A stretch of DNA of 64,000 bases from Methanofervidicoccus abyssi (lineage in GTDB: Archaea; AGJL01; Methanococci; Methanococcales; Methanococcaceae), in contig NZ_BFAX01000005.1 in NCBI RefSeq assembly GCF_004310395.1, forward strand, positions 1 to 64,000. The letters run 5' to 3'. The notes beneath the pieces were generated by a model. That model did not search any database. It was not told the DNA's origin and saw nothing but the letters and a program-made list of their open reading frames with translations. The first letter of the stretch is position 1. Every line of letters begins with the position of its first letter. This document shows, one piece after another, positions 1 through 8,417 of the stretch. The position numbers and the translations under genes are program-made.

Positions 1-49
1 GCTTAGTCGGACCCCAATAGCAGTGGCCTCCGGCGGGATCAACCGGAAT
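1..49 (-). rRNA. rrs: 16S rRNA, 5' end only (runs off the window)
   Basis: Read on the minus strand, the sequence begins ATTCCGGTTGATCCCGCC and continues through GGAGGCCACTGC, which is the universal start of archaeal 16S rRNA. Only about 49 nt lie in the window; the rest of the gene and presumably the rrn operon continue beyond position 1. One base differs from the commonest archaeal form (CCCGCC where CCTGCC is usual), which could be natural. The exact 5' end is uncertain by one or two bases. Confidence 0.95.
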
Positions 50-111
50 TAAAATGGAGTACGATCGCCACCGGTCGTTACCAGGTATCACTTGGTTGCA
101 GGCTTACATCC

Positions 112-134
112 AACCTAAGTCTTTGACTTAGGTT
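112..134 (-). other. rRNA leader hairpin
   Basis: A perfect 10-bp inverted repeat (AACCTAAGTC / GACTTAGGTT) with a 3-nt loop lies about 63 nt upstream of the 16S 5' end, inside the transcribed leader. Together with the GC-richer sequence at 50-111 it probably belongs to the pre-rRNA leader structure or the 16S processing stem, whose other half would lie beyond the window. Function is inferred from position. Confidence 0.6.
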
Positions 135-194
135 ATCATTCCATTGCATAATATTTGCCATGTATAGAGTATTGTATTGTTTTTAGGTTTAGAA

Positions 195-241
195 CGATAG
201 GGATATAAATGTTGTAGAAGTATATATAAATATATAAAACA
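195..241 (-). promoter_or_regulatory. Candidate rrn promoter (TATA-rich)
   Basis: On the minus strand the region contains TTTATATATAC and, a little downstream, ACATTTATATCCC, both resembling the methanococcal box A (AANNNTTTATATA) of stable-RNA promoters. It lies 150-190 nt ahead of the 16S gene, a normal distance for an rRNA leader. Which TATA element is used cannot be decided from sequence. Confidence 0.4.
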
Positions 242-311
242 CACATCTTTTAAAACTTCTGAAAATTCTTTTATAACTAAAATAATAATTTAAGGAATTT
301 CTTTTTGGAAT

Positions 312-848
312 TTACCACCATATATTTTTAATTCCCAGTAAATAGGCCACAATATTACTTGATAGATGTATCACAGGTGTAATGATCAATATTGTAACTA
401 TCATGTCTAAGGTTAGAGGTGCAAAAGGATAGGCAAATAACATTGCAAATACAACGAAGTCAAGTTGATCGAGTAGAGGTGCAGGTTTTCCCCGCTCTAT
501 TCCTAACCTTCTCTTGATAAAACTACCTACCATGTCCCCAAAGAGGGCTCCCAAGGATAGGAAAAAACCAACATATATCCATTTAAAGAGGTTATAGTAG
601 AACTCAGAAGTTCCTACTATATCCAGATTTAGAAGGATACTCTCAAAAGCAGCAGCGATACATCCACAAAGTAAACCAAAGAAAAATCCTCTATATGTAA
701 CTCCATCGCCTAGTAATCTTCTTCCATCTAAGAAGCACTTCCCTAAATCCACTGGGGCTCCTCCACCAAATACACAGGCGGCAGCATTTGCAACATAGGC
801 TGGTAAAATATATATTAAAGAGTTAAAAAGTATTCGGACAGGATTCAT
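312..848 (-). CDS. carS: CDP-archaeol synthase (CarS)
   Basis: Integral membrane protein of 178 aa in the CarS/DUF46 family, which joins CTP to 2,3-di-O-geranylgeranylglycerol phosphate to give CDP-archaeol, the activated precursor of archaeal phospholipids. The N-terminal signature is clear: PAYVANAAACVFGGG followed by PVDLGKCFLDGRRLLGDG and TYRGFFFG, then several hydrophobic segments to the C terminus. Start placed at the ATG at 848 because GAGGGG sits just ahead of it; an in-frame TTG four codons upstream (860) is less likely. It is divergent from the lipid reductase at 1041, so the two lipid genes may share a control region at 860-1040. Confidence 0.9.
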   Translation of the reverse strand: MNPVRILFNSLIYILPAYVANAAACVFGGGAPVDLGKCFLDGRRLLGDGVTYRGFFFGLLCGCIAAAFESILLNLDIVGTSEFYYNLFKWIYVGFFLSLGALFGDMVGSFIKRRLGIERGKPAPLLDQLDFVVFAMLFAYPFAPLTLDMIVTILIITPVIHLSSNIVAYLLGIKNIWW

Positions 849-1040
849 AAGACCCCTCAATCTCCTATAAAATTTTTATATAGACCACTTTTTTAAGAGA
901 CTAAGTATATAGATACAACTCTAATCTCATAAGCGGGTTATTATATTGTTTTATTATTATTTTATTATTCATATTGGTTATTATAATTAAATTTTTTTAT
1001 AACAATTATGCTATAATTCAACCAAGGATATAGGGAAACT

Positions 1041-2255
1041 ATGGATCTGGATAGATACGATGTCGTTATTGTTGGAGGAGGGCCAATAGGTTGTATCACT
1101 GGAGAGAGTATAAAACATCATAAGGTGTTAATTGTTGAAGAGCATAGTGCGGTAGGAGTTCCTCTACAGTGTGGAGGACTTGTTAGTAAAAAGGGGGTGA
1201 AGGAGTTAGGATACCCAAAAGGCGTGGTAAACAAAGTTAAGGGGGCTTATATATTTTCAAAAAATAGAAGTATAAAAATTGAAGATAGGGACATTAGGGC
1301 TTATGTGTTTGAAAGGAAAATCATGGACAAAGATATAGCAAAGAGAGTATCTAAGAAGGTTGATTTCCTACTTAAAGCCTACGGTAGATTGGTTAAAACT
1401 CCCTACCATCAGAAGGAGAATAGATCGGAAAATATTCTCAATTTCAAAAATCAGATTAAGAAGAAAGGATACACCCTCTCTGTAAGTTTTATGGGGGATA
1501 ACTACCGTCTAAATCCCAAGGTTATAGTTGGTGCAGATGGAGTAAGATCCAGTATTGGAAGATCTGCAGGAATACCTATGATTAGAGAGGTACTCTCTGG
1601 GGCCCAGCTTGAGATGGTTAATGTGAATGTTGACAGTGATTTTGTCTATATATTTTTAGATAAATCTTACTCTAAAGACTTCTTTGCATGGATAATTCCT
1701 ATGGGAGAGGATAGAGTAAGGGTTGGCCTATGTGATACGTCAGATGGATACAACAAACTTATTAATCTTATAGAGAATCACCCTGTAGTCTCCCAGATGC
1801 TGAAGGGCGGCATTCCTGTAGAGTTCTCTGTAGGAGCCCTTCCTATAGGGTATGCAAAGGAGACAGTTAAAAATAATCTCCTCCTTGTTGGAGATGCTGC
1901 AGGACATGTGAAACCTTTAAGTGGAGGGGGACTATACTACGGAGCAAAATGCGCCAAGATCTGTGGAAATGTTATAGAAGAATACCTCAGGGAAGAGCAT
2001 GATATTGGGTACTTGAAAAAATACCATAAACTCTGGAAAAGGGAAATATGGAGAGAGATTGATTTTGGACTCAAGTTTAGACGTATCTTAAAGAAGATGG
2101 ACAACAACAAAATAGACAAGCTTCTAGAGTTCATCGAGAAGAACGAGCTTATAGACTATATTGTAGAAAAAGGAGATATGGACAATCCCTCCAAAGTACT
2201 AGAAGGAATATTTAAAAAATTTTTAGGAAATTGTATAAAAAGTTTATTAAATTAA
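1041..2255 (+). CDS. Geranylgeranyl reductase family flavoprotein
   Basis: FAD-dependent oxidoreductase of 404 aa related to digeranylgeranylglycerophospholipid reductase, which saturates the isoprenoid chains of archaeal membrane lipids. The N terminus has the Rossmann FAD motif VVIVGGGPIG (about residues 9-18), then the family PLQCGGLVS motif (about 41-49) with the cysteine seen in GGR enzymes, GADGVRSSIGR in the middle and the second FAD motif LLVGDAAGHVKP near residue 280. The C-terminal third is lysine-rich and helical. Archaea carry several paralogues, so the exact substrate is not certain. Its last codons are duplicated 2.3 kb downstream (see repeat). Confidence 0.82.
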   Translation: MDLDRYDVVIVGGGPIGCITGESIKHHKVLIVEEHSAVGVPLQCGGLVSKKGVKELGYPKGVVNKVKGAYIFSKNRSIKIEDRDIRAYVFERKIMDKDIAKRVSKKVDFLLKAYGRLVKTPYHQKENRSENILNFKNQIKKKGYTLSVSFMGDNYRLNPKVIVGADGVRSSIGRSAGIPMIREVLSGAQLEMVNVNVDSDFVYIFLDKSYSKDFFAWIIPMGEDRVRVGLCDTSDGYNKLINLIENHPVVSQMLKGGIPVEFSVGALPIGYAKETVKNNLLLVGDAAGHVKPLSGGGLYYGAKCAKICGNVIEEYLREEHDIGYLKKYHKLWKREIWREIDFGLKFRRILKKMDNNKIDKLLEFIEKNELIDYIVEKGDMDNPSKVLEGIFKKFLGNCIKSLLN

Positions 2256-2346
2256 ATCTTAAAATTTAATAATTATTATTAAAATTAATAATTAAGAGAA
2301 AAGATAATGGAAAAGAACCTTTAAAAATGACCTCTATCTATCATGT
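2202..2346. repeat. Direct repeat, copy 1 (lipid reductase 3' end plus spacer)
   Basis: The stretch starts in the last codons of the lipid reductase (GAAGGAATATTTAAAAAAT), runs through the AT-rich spacer and ends at CTATCTATCATGT, where the phosphohexomutase remnant begins. A shorter copy lies at 4515-4619 in the same orientation; the shared right part includes AGAAAAGATAATGGAAAAG and GACCTCTATCTATCATGT. Confidence 0.85.
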
Positions 2347-2678
2347 ATCCTACCTCTATTTTCGAAGACTATAAATTGCATACTCTTATGGAGAAGGTAC
2401 CTTCCTATGTAAATTTAAGGAAAAAAATCAAGTGTAATGAGGATAAAAAATCAAGTGTGATTAAGTATATAATAGAAAGTGGAGAAAAAATATATGATGG
2501 TGTAGTCCCTGAAACTGTAGATGGTGCCAGGTTTAATTTAGAAGATGGATGGGTACTTATAAGGCCCTCTGGAACTGAACCCTATACAAGAATAAGGGTT
2601 GAAGGGAGGGATAATAATATAGCAAAGGGTCTTTTAGAAAGGGGCCTTAAATTAATTAAAGAGGCCCTAAAAACCTAA
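2343..2678 (+). pseudogene. Phosphohexomutase (GlmM-like) C-terminal remnant
   Basis: A 111-aa reading frame matches only the last quarter of alpha-D-phosphohexomutases (phosphoglucosamine or phosphomannomutase, normally about 450 aa). The phosphate-binding loop of domain 4 is intact (WVLIRPSGTEPYTRIRVEG, about residues 72-90), preceded by the usual KVPSY link from domain 3. The catalytic serine, metal-binding and sugar-binding domains are missing, so it cannot be a mutase. The frame opens exactly at the end of the duplicated segment, suggesting that a rearrangement removed the 5' part. Expression as a stray domain cannot be excluded. Confidence 0.8.
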
Positions 2679-2694
2679 ATTTTTAATTATATTT

Positions 2695-3519
2695 TTACTC
2701 TACTCTTTTATAGGATATGAATAACATAACTATAATAGATACAATTACTGCACCAATGGGTATGGGAGCCCTAATTGATAAACCTCCACCTGGAGTTACG
2801 AAAAAGTTAGTAGGTGGGGCATACTGTAAAGTCTGGCCTGCATATGGTGTATCGCCAGATATATTGTATATAATAGCTTCGGATCCATTAAATGGAATTA
2901 TTCCGCTATAATATTCATTACCGCTATTTTTATAAGGCATTTGTACTTCCCAGGTAATGTTTCTATTTAAGTTTTGGAGTACAAAGGAGAGGTTGTGGTA
3001 ATAACTACCACCTTGGTGGGCTCCACTAAAGTTTATTCCATCTTCTGATATATATATGTCCCAATATCCATCTGCATAGTTGTCATCATTATAATTATCA
3101 TTCATTATTATTTTGATCTGGGATCCTACTGGTATCTCTGTAGTATATGGAAGAGAAGTTACGTTATAAGTGTTCCCTCCACTCTGTTCAAATATTGTAT
3201 GTGTATTACCATCTGGATCTGTCCAGGATAATACTGCGGTAGGTGCTGGGTCTGTAGTTCCGTCATCATCATTTAATTTTATCACCTGTCTTATTATATC
3301 TCCGTTGTCCAACTGATAATCTATAACTGTATATATATAATCTGGACCATTATATGAATTATCTCCATCAAATGTATTCCCTAAGGGATCGTAGTAAGTA
3401 CCGTTATACTCATATACTCCCAACCAGGCTTTCACAATCTTAGGCTCTTCTCCATATACTTGTAATGGCATTAGGATTATCGTTATTAACAATAATAATT
3501 TTAATAGATTGTTTCTCAT
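2695..3519 (-). CDS. Secreted, C-terminally anchored surface protein, unknown family
   Basis: I do not recognise the family. The 274-aa product has a typical Sec signal peptide (NNLLKLLLLITIILMPLQVYG, about residues 2-23), a long hydrophilic region rich in Asn, Asp, Tyr and Thr with several N-x-S/T sequons, and a C-terminal hydrophobic segment (about 250-268) ending in a basic KRVE tail. This layout is that of an extracytoplasmic protein tethered by its C terminus and probably N-glycosylated. It lies between gene remnants on the opposite strand, inside the interval bounded by the two direct repeats. A GGCGATAATAT site precedes the ATG. Confidence 0.7.
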   Translation of the reverse strand: MRNNLLKLLLLITIILMPLQVYGEEPKIVKAWLGVYEYNGTYYDPLGNTFDGDNSYNGPDYIYTVIDYQLDNGDIIRQVIKLNDDDGTTDPAPTAVLSWTDPDGNTHTIFEQSGGNTYNVTSLPYTTEIPVGSQIKIIMNDNYNDDNYADGYWDIYISEDGINFSGAHQGGSYYHNLSFVLQNLNRNITWEVQMPYKNSGNEYYSGIIPFNGSEAIIYNISGDTPYAGQTLQYAPPTNFFVTPGGGLSIRAPIPIGAVIVSIIVMLFISYKRVE

Positions 3520-3677
3520 ATATTATCGCCTTTGTGGTGTTTATATTATATAACACATATATATGAAGGTTGTATCTTCTCCCTTATAAACCTTCCGAGA
3601 AATAAATATATTATAAAAATTATATAATAATTATTTTAATTAATTATAGGTAATAAAATATGAAAAATAAAACTAAC

Positions 3678-4302
3678 ATGGGAGATTACAATGTTGGGGA
3701 TTAAATATCTCTAAAAACGAAAAATACTCAATACACAGGTACTGTTATGCCCTCCCTGTATATGGTATATTGGTTATTAAAATGAAAAATGGATACAACA
3801 TAGGTATTTCAAAGGATAATATCCTATCCATAGAAAAAATAGAGATTGGAAAACCCCCGACCTACAAAAAAACCAAAGATAAATATTGAAAAAAGAGAAA
3901 AACCTAAAAAACATATCCATCCTATCCACTGGGGGCACTGTAGCCTCTAGAGTGGATTACAACACAGGAGCAGTTCATCCAGCATTTAAGGCAGTGGACC
4001 TGATATTGGTAGTGCCAGAATTACTTGAGATCGCAAATATATCTGGTAGGCCCCTAATGAATATATTAAGTGAAAATATATTGCCCAATCATTGAAAGAT
4101 TATTACTAAGGAGATTAAGAAAGAAGTAGAGAACGGGGCCAATGGGATTGTTATTAACCCATGGTACAGATACCATGCACTACATAGCCAGTGCCCTGTC
4201 CTTTATGATAGATACAAACATACCCATTGTGCTTGTGGGAGCCCAGAGAAGTAGTGATAGACCCTCCTCAGATGCAGCATTAAATCTCATAATAATAATA
4301 AT
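3678..4302 (+). pseudogene. gatD: Broken gatD (Glu-tRNA(Gln) amidotransferase subunit D)
   Basis: Successive pieces in different frames match GatD, the asparaginase-like subunit of the archaeal GatDE complex. Visible are the N-terminal domain (MGDYNVGD, then a stop, then TQYTGTVMPS), after a frame change VIKMKNGYNIGIS, after another stop and frame change [22 protein letters not shown] with the asparaginase threonine motif, and, after another shift, [15 protein letters not shown] and [18 protein letters not shown]. The match ends near 4302, so the C-terminal half is gone. At least three disabling lesions are seen. An intact gatD must exist elsewhere if the organism makes Gln-tRNA by this route. 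Confidence 0.88.
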
Positions 4303-4748
4303 CAGGAATATTTTCTAATGGAAATTAGAACTAATAATAAAAATATCGAAAAATCTCCATTAATAGAGGTTCTATGCTATTAAAGAGAAGGAATTAACAA
4401 AGTTTATACTCTTCTCTCCCTGTATCTTAATAAATAAAGATTAACAGAAATCTAGTTATCTTTACCAATTCTTACAATTATGACTACTGTATCTTTATAC
4501 TCTTCTTCCCCTTGGAAGGAATATTTAAAAAATTTTAATTTAATAATTATTATAAAATTAATAATAAGAGAAAAGATAATGGAAAAGAACTTAAAAATAA
4601 AGACCTCTATCTATCATGTTACCCCGGTAACTATGGTATAGTTTCTCCTTTGTATCTCAGTGTTTATTCGAGATATTTTCTGAGTAGTAAGGGGATTTGG
4701 CTCATAACTTTTTATTATAATGGTTTAGGAATAATGTTGATGAATACC
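4303..4748. other. Long spacer with no gene
   Basis: About 450 bp between the gatD remnant and the next gene. It holds the second copy of the direct repeat (4515-4619) and otherwise only short, stop-rich frames. TTATTAAAATTAA-type AT-rich sequence is common. No RNA gene was recognised. Confidence 0.6.
4515..4619. repeat. Direct repeat, copy 2
   Basis: Same-orientation copy of 2202-2346. It begins with GAAGGAATATTTAAAAAAT (the codons for EGIFKK of the lipid reductase, here non-coding), lacks about 40 bp of the spacer found in copy 1, and ends with GACCTCTATCTATCATGT. Copies are about 2.3 kb apart. Confidence 0.85.
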
Positions 4749-5696
4749 CTACATTAAAATTAAAAATCCTATTATAAATATATCCAAGAGTAAAGTAATG
4801 GCACCATTTATCATAACTATTTTTGTCCCAAGTTTCGGTCCAAAGAGAGTTATATGTAAAGGTAAGGAGTGTTTTACGTATCGAGATGAGAAGGTTATTA
4901 TATTTCCAATGGTAAGACCTATCAACACCTCCTTTGGATTTAGTATACCCTCTCTCAAAAATCCTCCAGCCATTACTACAGCTCCGTAAACATTTATTAC
5001 TTCAGTTAAGGCCAGTAAACCAATATTCGGATTTAAATTGAATGTTTTAGTTACAGGCATAATTAAACTGTTCAAGTATTGAAAAACTCCTAATTTAGAT
5101 AAAAGTATAACTAAAAACATGGTAGTATACATTACTAGTACTAATCTCTTCGAAAATTTCAATGTACTGTACAGGGAAGTCTTTATACTTTTCTTTTTAT
5201 AACCTTCTACCACTATATCTTTCTCTATATTTCCATTCTTCGATAATCTCTTTAGATAGAACATTCCTAATACAGTCTTTATAAGTGCTACACCTAACCT
5301 AATGAGTAAGAACAACACTCCAGTTAAACCTAATATAGGTATTACAACAGGTAGGAAAAAAGTAAATGTATGGGATAGAAGAGAAGGAAAAGAGTTGGCA
5401 AGGGATGTTGCAATTACCTCTTCCTCACTTATTTTATTACTTTTTAAACCTTCTGCTAAAATGGAATATCCGACTGTAGGACTAAATAAACATGCTAGTA
5501 TAGAAGAAAGAGCAAGAGAATTTATATTTAGATGTTTCGTAATAGGTAATATATTTTTTGAGATCTTCTCCAGGATACCTGAGTTAATTAGATAATTCAT
5601 GATAAAGATTGTAGGGATAACTATAGATATCAATTTTAAAGTATAGATTAGGGATGTTTTAAATGATATGATTAAGATATCAATAGAAGGATGCAT
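4749..5696 (-). CDS. Nucleoside-recognition (Gate) domain membrane protein
   Basis: A 315-aa multispanning membrane protein with the Gate domain arrangement: an N-terminal hydrophobic hairpin, a conserved CLFSPTVGYSILAEG stretch (about residues 68-82), a second Gate repeat with TEVINVYGAVVMAGGF in the C-terminal half, and FSSRYVKHSLPLHITLFGP near the end. The two-fold repeat is characteristic of spore-maturation and nucleoside-transporter-like proteins found in many methanogens. The transported solute is unknown. A GAGGGG site precedes the ATG at 5696. Confidence 0.72.
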   Translation of the reverse strand: MHPSIDILIISFKTSLIYTLKLISIVIPTIFIMNYLINSGILEKISKNILPITKHLNINSLALSSILACLFSPTVGYSILAEGLKSNKISEEEVIATSLANSFPSLLSHTFTFFLPVVIPILGLTGVLFLLIRLGVALIKTVLGMFYLKRLSKNGNIEKDIVVEGYKKKSIKTSLYSTLKFSKRLVLVMYTTMFLVILLSKLGVFQYLNSLIMPVTKTFNLNPNIGLLALTEVINVYGAVVMAGGFLREGILNPKEVLIGLTIGNIITFSSRYVKHSLPLHITLFGPKLGTKIVMINGAITLLLDIFIIGFLILM

Positions 5697-5759
5697 ATAA
5701 CCCCTCTTAATATTTTAAAACACTGTTAGAAATCGTTAAAACATTAAAGGAGTATCTAA

Positions 5760-6179
5760 TCATTCTTTAACTTTCTCCACAACTAAGAACACCCCTTCAA
5801 TTCCAACTATTCTAACCTTATCACCTTTTTTTAAAGGTTCCCTCCCTTTAATATGCCATTTTTCATTATCTATGGTAATCAGCCCCTGTCCATTCTTATC
5901 TAAGTCTACAGATAGAATTATCACTTTTCCTATGAATTTTTCGGGGCCTATCTTTATATCCTCCCCTACTTTATATACCAAACTCTGTAAAATAACAACT
6001 GTAACTATCCCTGCAACTAGGGCGAGGGGTAGTGCCAAAGATGGAGCATAGAGTAGCATTACACCGTATATAGTCAAGGATATTCCAACTGCTGGAAAAT
6101 AAAGACCAGGTATAATAGATTCTAGGAGTATAAATGATAATCCCATCAAAATTAATAGGTACCCTATATTCAATATCAT
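5760..6179 (-). CDS. NfeD-like membrane protein
   Basis: A 139-aa protein with three or four N-terminal transmembrane helices (about residues 4-70) and a soluble C-terminal OB-fold (about 80-135; KFIGKVIILSVDL, REPLKKGDKVRIVGIEGVFLVV). This is the short NfeD architecture, which lacks the N-terminal serine-protease domain and is usually paired with stomatin-like proteins in membrane quality control. No stomatin gene is adjacent here. GGTGATGTT precedes the ATG. Confidence 0.78.
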   Translation of the reverse strand: MILNIGYLLILMGLSFILLESIIPGLYFPAVGISLTIYGVMLLYAPSLALPLALVAGIVTVVILQSLVYKVGEDIKIGPEKFIGKVIILSVDLDKNGQGLITIDNEKWHIKGREPLKKGDKVRIVGIEGVFLVVEKVKE

Positions 6180-6307
6180 AACATCACCTTAACCTCTAAA
6201 ACTTCCGCCCTTTCAGAGGAAAAATCATGATAACTCCAACGGTGTAATAATTTTCTCAATATTTTTACTACTATTTTTGTATGGTTTCCCTGCAAGACTT
6301 TTGTTCT

Positions 6308-6952
6308 TTAGGGTAGAGAGGAATCATAATTTTTCAAATCCTCGAAGGTATTTATATTTATAAATACCCTTTTACTTCTATCTATATCCTTTGAAGATAC
6401 ATATAGAGGGTTCAACCTCTGAATTAACTCCCTTATAGGGATTCCTTTATTTCTGACTGTTATCTCCTTTACTAACTTTTCTAGAGTATTCAAGGAAGAT
6501 CTTTTATATAGAGAAAAAAGGGGCTCAATGTATCCATTCTCGTGTTTAGGTACTATACAGTTGTAGCCTTTAGATTCTGCAGTATCTATATACTTCAGTA
6601 GGTTCTCCAAGGATTCTCTATTTATAAAGGGAGTGTCACAGGGAAGTACAAGAATCCAATCTCCCTCAGTTATCCTCATGCCTGAGAGTATTCCTACTGT
6701 AGGCCCTCTGTTGTATATCACATCCCATGTTACAGTCTGTCTGTATTTCTTCAACAGATACACTATTTTATCAATGTGATCACTATCCAAATATCTAATA
6801 TTTTTAAACACTAAAACAAAGGGGATCTTCATCTCCACAAGTACTCTGATAGTACTCTCTATTAGATAACTTTCTTTCCATCTCCTAAATGGTTTCTCAC
6901 CACCTAATCTCTCTGCATTACCTCCCGAGAGTACAATCGCTGAAATCTTCAT
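6308..6952 (-). CDS. mobA: Molybdenum cofactor guanylyltransferase-like protein (MobA)
   Basis: Nucleotidyltransferase of 214 aa resembling MobA, which attaches GMP to molybdopterin for molybdenum or tungsten enzymes such as formylmethanofuran and formate dehydrogenases. The N terminus carries the sugar-nucleotide-type P loop AIVLSGGNAERLGGEKPF, and LVLPCDTPF holds the metal-binding Asp. The start at 6952 (MKIS) is chosen because GTGATATT lies directly before it; 12 further codons upstream have no binding site. Other NTP-transferase roles are possible, but the GG(N)xxRxGG form fits MobA. Confidence 0.8.
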   Translation of the reverse strand: MKISAIVLSGGNAERLGGEKPFRRWKESYLIESTIRVLVEMKIPFVLVFKNIRYLDSDHIDKIVYLLKKYRQTVTWDVIYNRGPTVGILSGMRITEGDWILVLPCDTPFINRESLENLLKYIDTAESKGYNCIVPKHENGYIEPLFSLYKRSSLNTLEKLVKEITVRNKGIPIRELIQRLNPLYVSSKDIDRSKRVFININTFEDLKNYDSSLP

Positions 6953-7043
6953 AATATCACAGTATATAAAAAAATATATATTAAACAAGAATTTTAATTT
7001 TATATATTAATTATAATAAAAATATTAAACAAACGGTGATACT

Positions 7044-7490
7044 GTGAAAACAAAAGTTATAGTCCTATCTGAAGATGCCAGGACATCTCCTTCAAGACTT
7101 TTTAGATTTTTGAATTCTCTGAATTACAATATCAGAGTAAAGGAGACATGTTTTGGAGCGTATATTGAAGGAGAAGATGAAGTTGTTGACGAAGTTGCCA
7201 AAATAGTCAGAAACTTAGAGAAAAATAAGATCTTCTGTAAGGATAGAGGGTATCCAATATGGGATAAGAGAGTATGTAGGGCCTACAGGGGTGGAGGTCC
7301 TAGGTTTGGATTTCACCAGTTGGAGGCTGAACAGAGGACCTTGGAGTTAATATCTAAGGGATTGGAGGAATTAGATAAGGGTAATTTAGAAGACGAAGAA
7401 ATAGATAAGAAATATAAGGAGATTACTCATAGGTATAAGAAGTTAGATATTAAGAAATTTAAGGAGATATTAGAAACACAGATAGATTGA
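7044..7490 (+). CDS. Methanogenesis marker protein 6
   Basis: A 148-aa protein of the family found essentially only in methanogens and called methanogenesis marker 6; its biochemical role is not established. The conserved core is visible: VIVLSEDARTSPSRLFRFL, VKETCFGAYIEG, GYPIWDKRVCRAYRGGGPRFGF and HQLEAEQRTL. Both cysteines (about residues 36 and 79) are in conserved blocks. Start is GTG at 7044 with GGTGAT four bases upstream. It is transcribed away from mobA and toward the convergent kinase gene. Assignment rests on memory of family motifs rather than a search. Confidence 0.75.
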   Translation: MKTKVIVLSEDARTSPSRLFRFLNSLNYNIRVKETCFGAYIEGEDEVVDEVAKIVRNLEKNKIFCKDRGYPIWDKRVCRAYRGGGPRFGFHQLEAEQRTLELISKGLEELDKGNLEDEEIDKKYKEITHRYKKLDIKKFKEILETQID

Positions 7491-7543
7491 TAGGAAAAAT
7501 ATTCTATCGTTGGAGGGCTCTGTCTTTTATTTCTGTCCATATT

Positions 7544-8218
7544 CTATTGTGAGGATGTCCTTTTAACTACGTATTTCTTATAATTCCTCACAAATTTTCT
7601 TATTTTCTCTAATTCAACCTCAGAGATATTTAATATTTCACATGTCCTTCTTGCGATATAAGATTTACCAAAGAACAGAGAAACTGCACTGCTAAAGTTA
7701 CGAGGAGTCCTCCCAATTTTGGCACTGCCGAAATCTATAATATACACCTTAGAAGATTCATTTATTATGATATGCTTTCCCCCCTGTATCTCACCATGAT
7801 CTATTCCATGGATGTCGAGATGAATACACTGTTTTAAAACCTCCTCTATAATTTTAATATATTCCTTTCTATCTATGTTTTCAGTGGAAACATAATTCTT
7901 CAAGTTGATCCCTTCGATATACTCCATTATAAGGTAATCCTTGGAAAAAGTATACAACTTAGGACCTATATTTAGAGTATTGACTTCTTTTAATATACAA
8001 CCTTCTTCATAGATTGTGTTTTTAGCATCCACCCTTGGTACCTTTATGGCAACTTTTTTGTCGTTATACAAACCTTTAAATACCACACCTCTGTGTCCCT
8101 TACCAAGGATATCTAAGAGTATTATATTGTAGTTGTTCAACATATTCTCTAATCTCTTCCAATCTACCAATTTACCTATGATTTTATACTCCTTAAATCT
8201 ATGTAAGTTATGACTCAT
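7544..8218 (-). CDS. Predicted atypical Ser/Thr protein kinase (COG2112 type)
   Basis: A 224-aa small kinase-like protein. Seen are the glycine loop LGKGHRGVVFKG (about residues 38-49), the ATP-binding lysine in VAIKVPR, a hinge MEYIEGINL, a catalytic-loop equivalent HGIDHGEIQGGKHIII and the metal-binding IIDFGSAK (about 166-173). Compared with the HGDLxxxN loop of Bud32 and RIO kinases, the catalytic Asp is replaced by Glu and the Asn by Lys. As I recall this is typical of the COG2112 family, so activity is uncertain. Substrates are unknown. A GGGAAGGTT site precedes the ATG. Confidence 0.72.
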   Translation of the reverse strand: MSHNLHRFKEYKIIGKLVDWKRLENMLNNYNIILLDILGKGHRGVVFKGLYNDKKVAIKVPRVDAKNTIYEEGCILKEVNTLNIGPKLYTFSKDYLIMEYIEGINLKNYVSTENIDRKEYIKIIEEVLKQCIHLDIHGIDHGEIQGGKHIIINESSKVYIIDFGSAKIGRTPRNFSSAVSLFFGKSYIARRTCEILNISEVELEKIRKFVRNYKKYVVKRTSSQ

Positions 8219-8417
8219 AACCTTCCCTTGTGCAATATTATAAAATAATCACAATTATATTATAAATTTATTGTAAATTAAAAATCTATTATATCTAAAC
8301 CAGTCATTTTTATTTTATACACTGAAGATACAAAACAACTTAATCCTTATGGACCCAGATGGAATATTCTTTTAATCTATAAAAAGAGCAGGACTCTATT
8401 AAACATTGAGGGATAAC

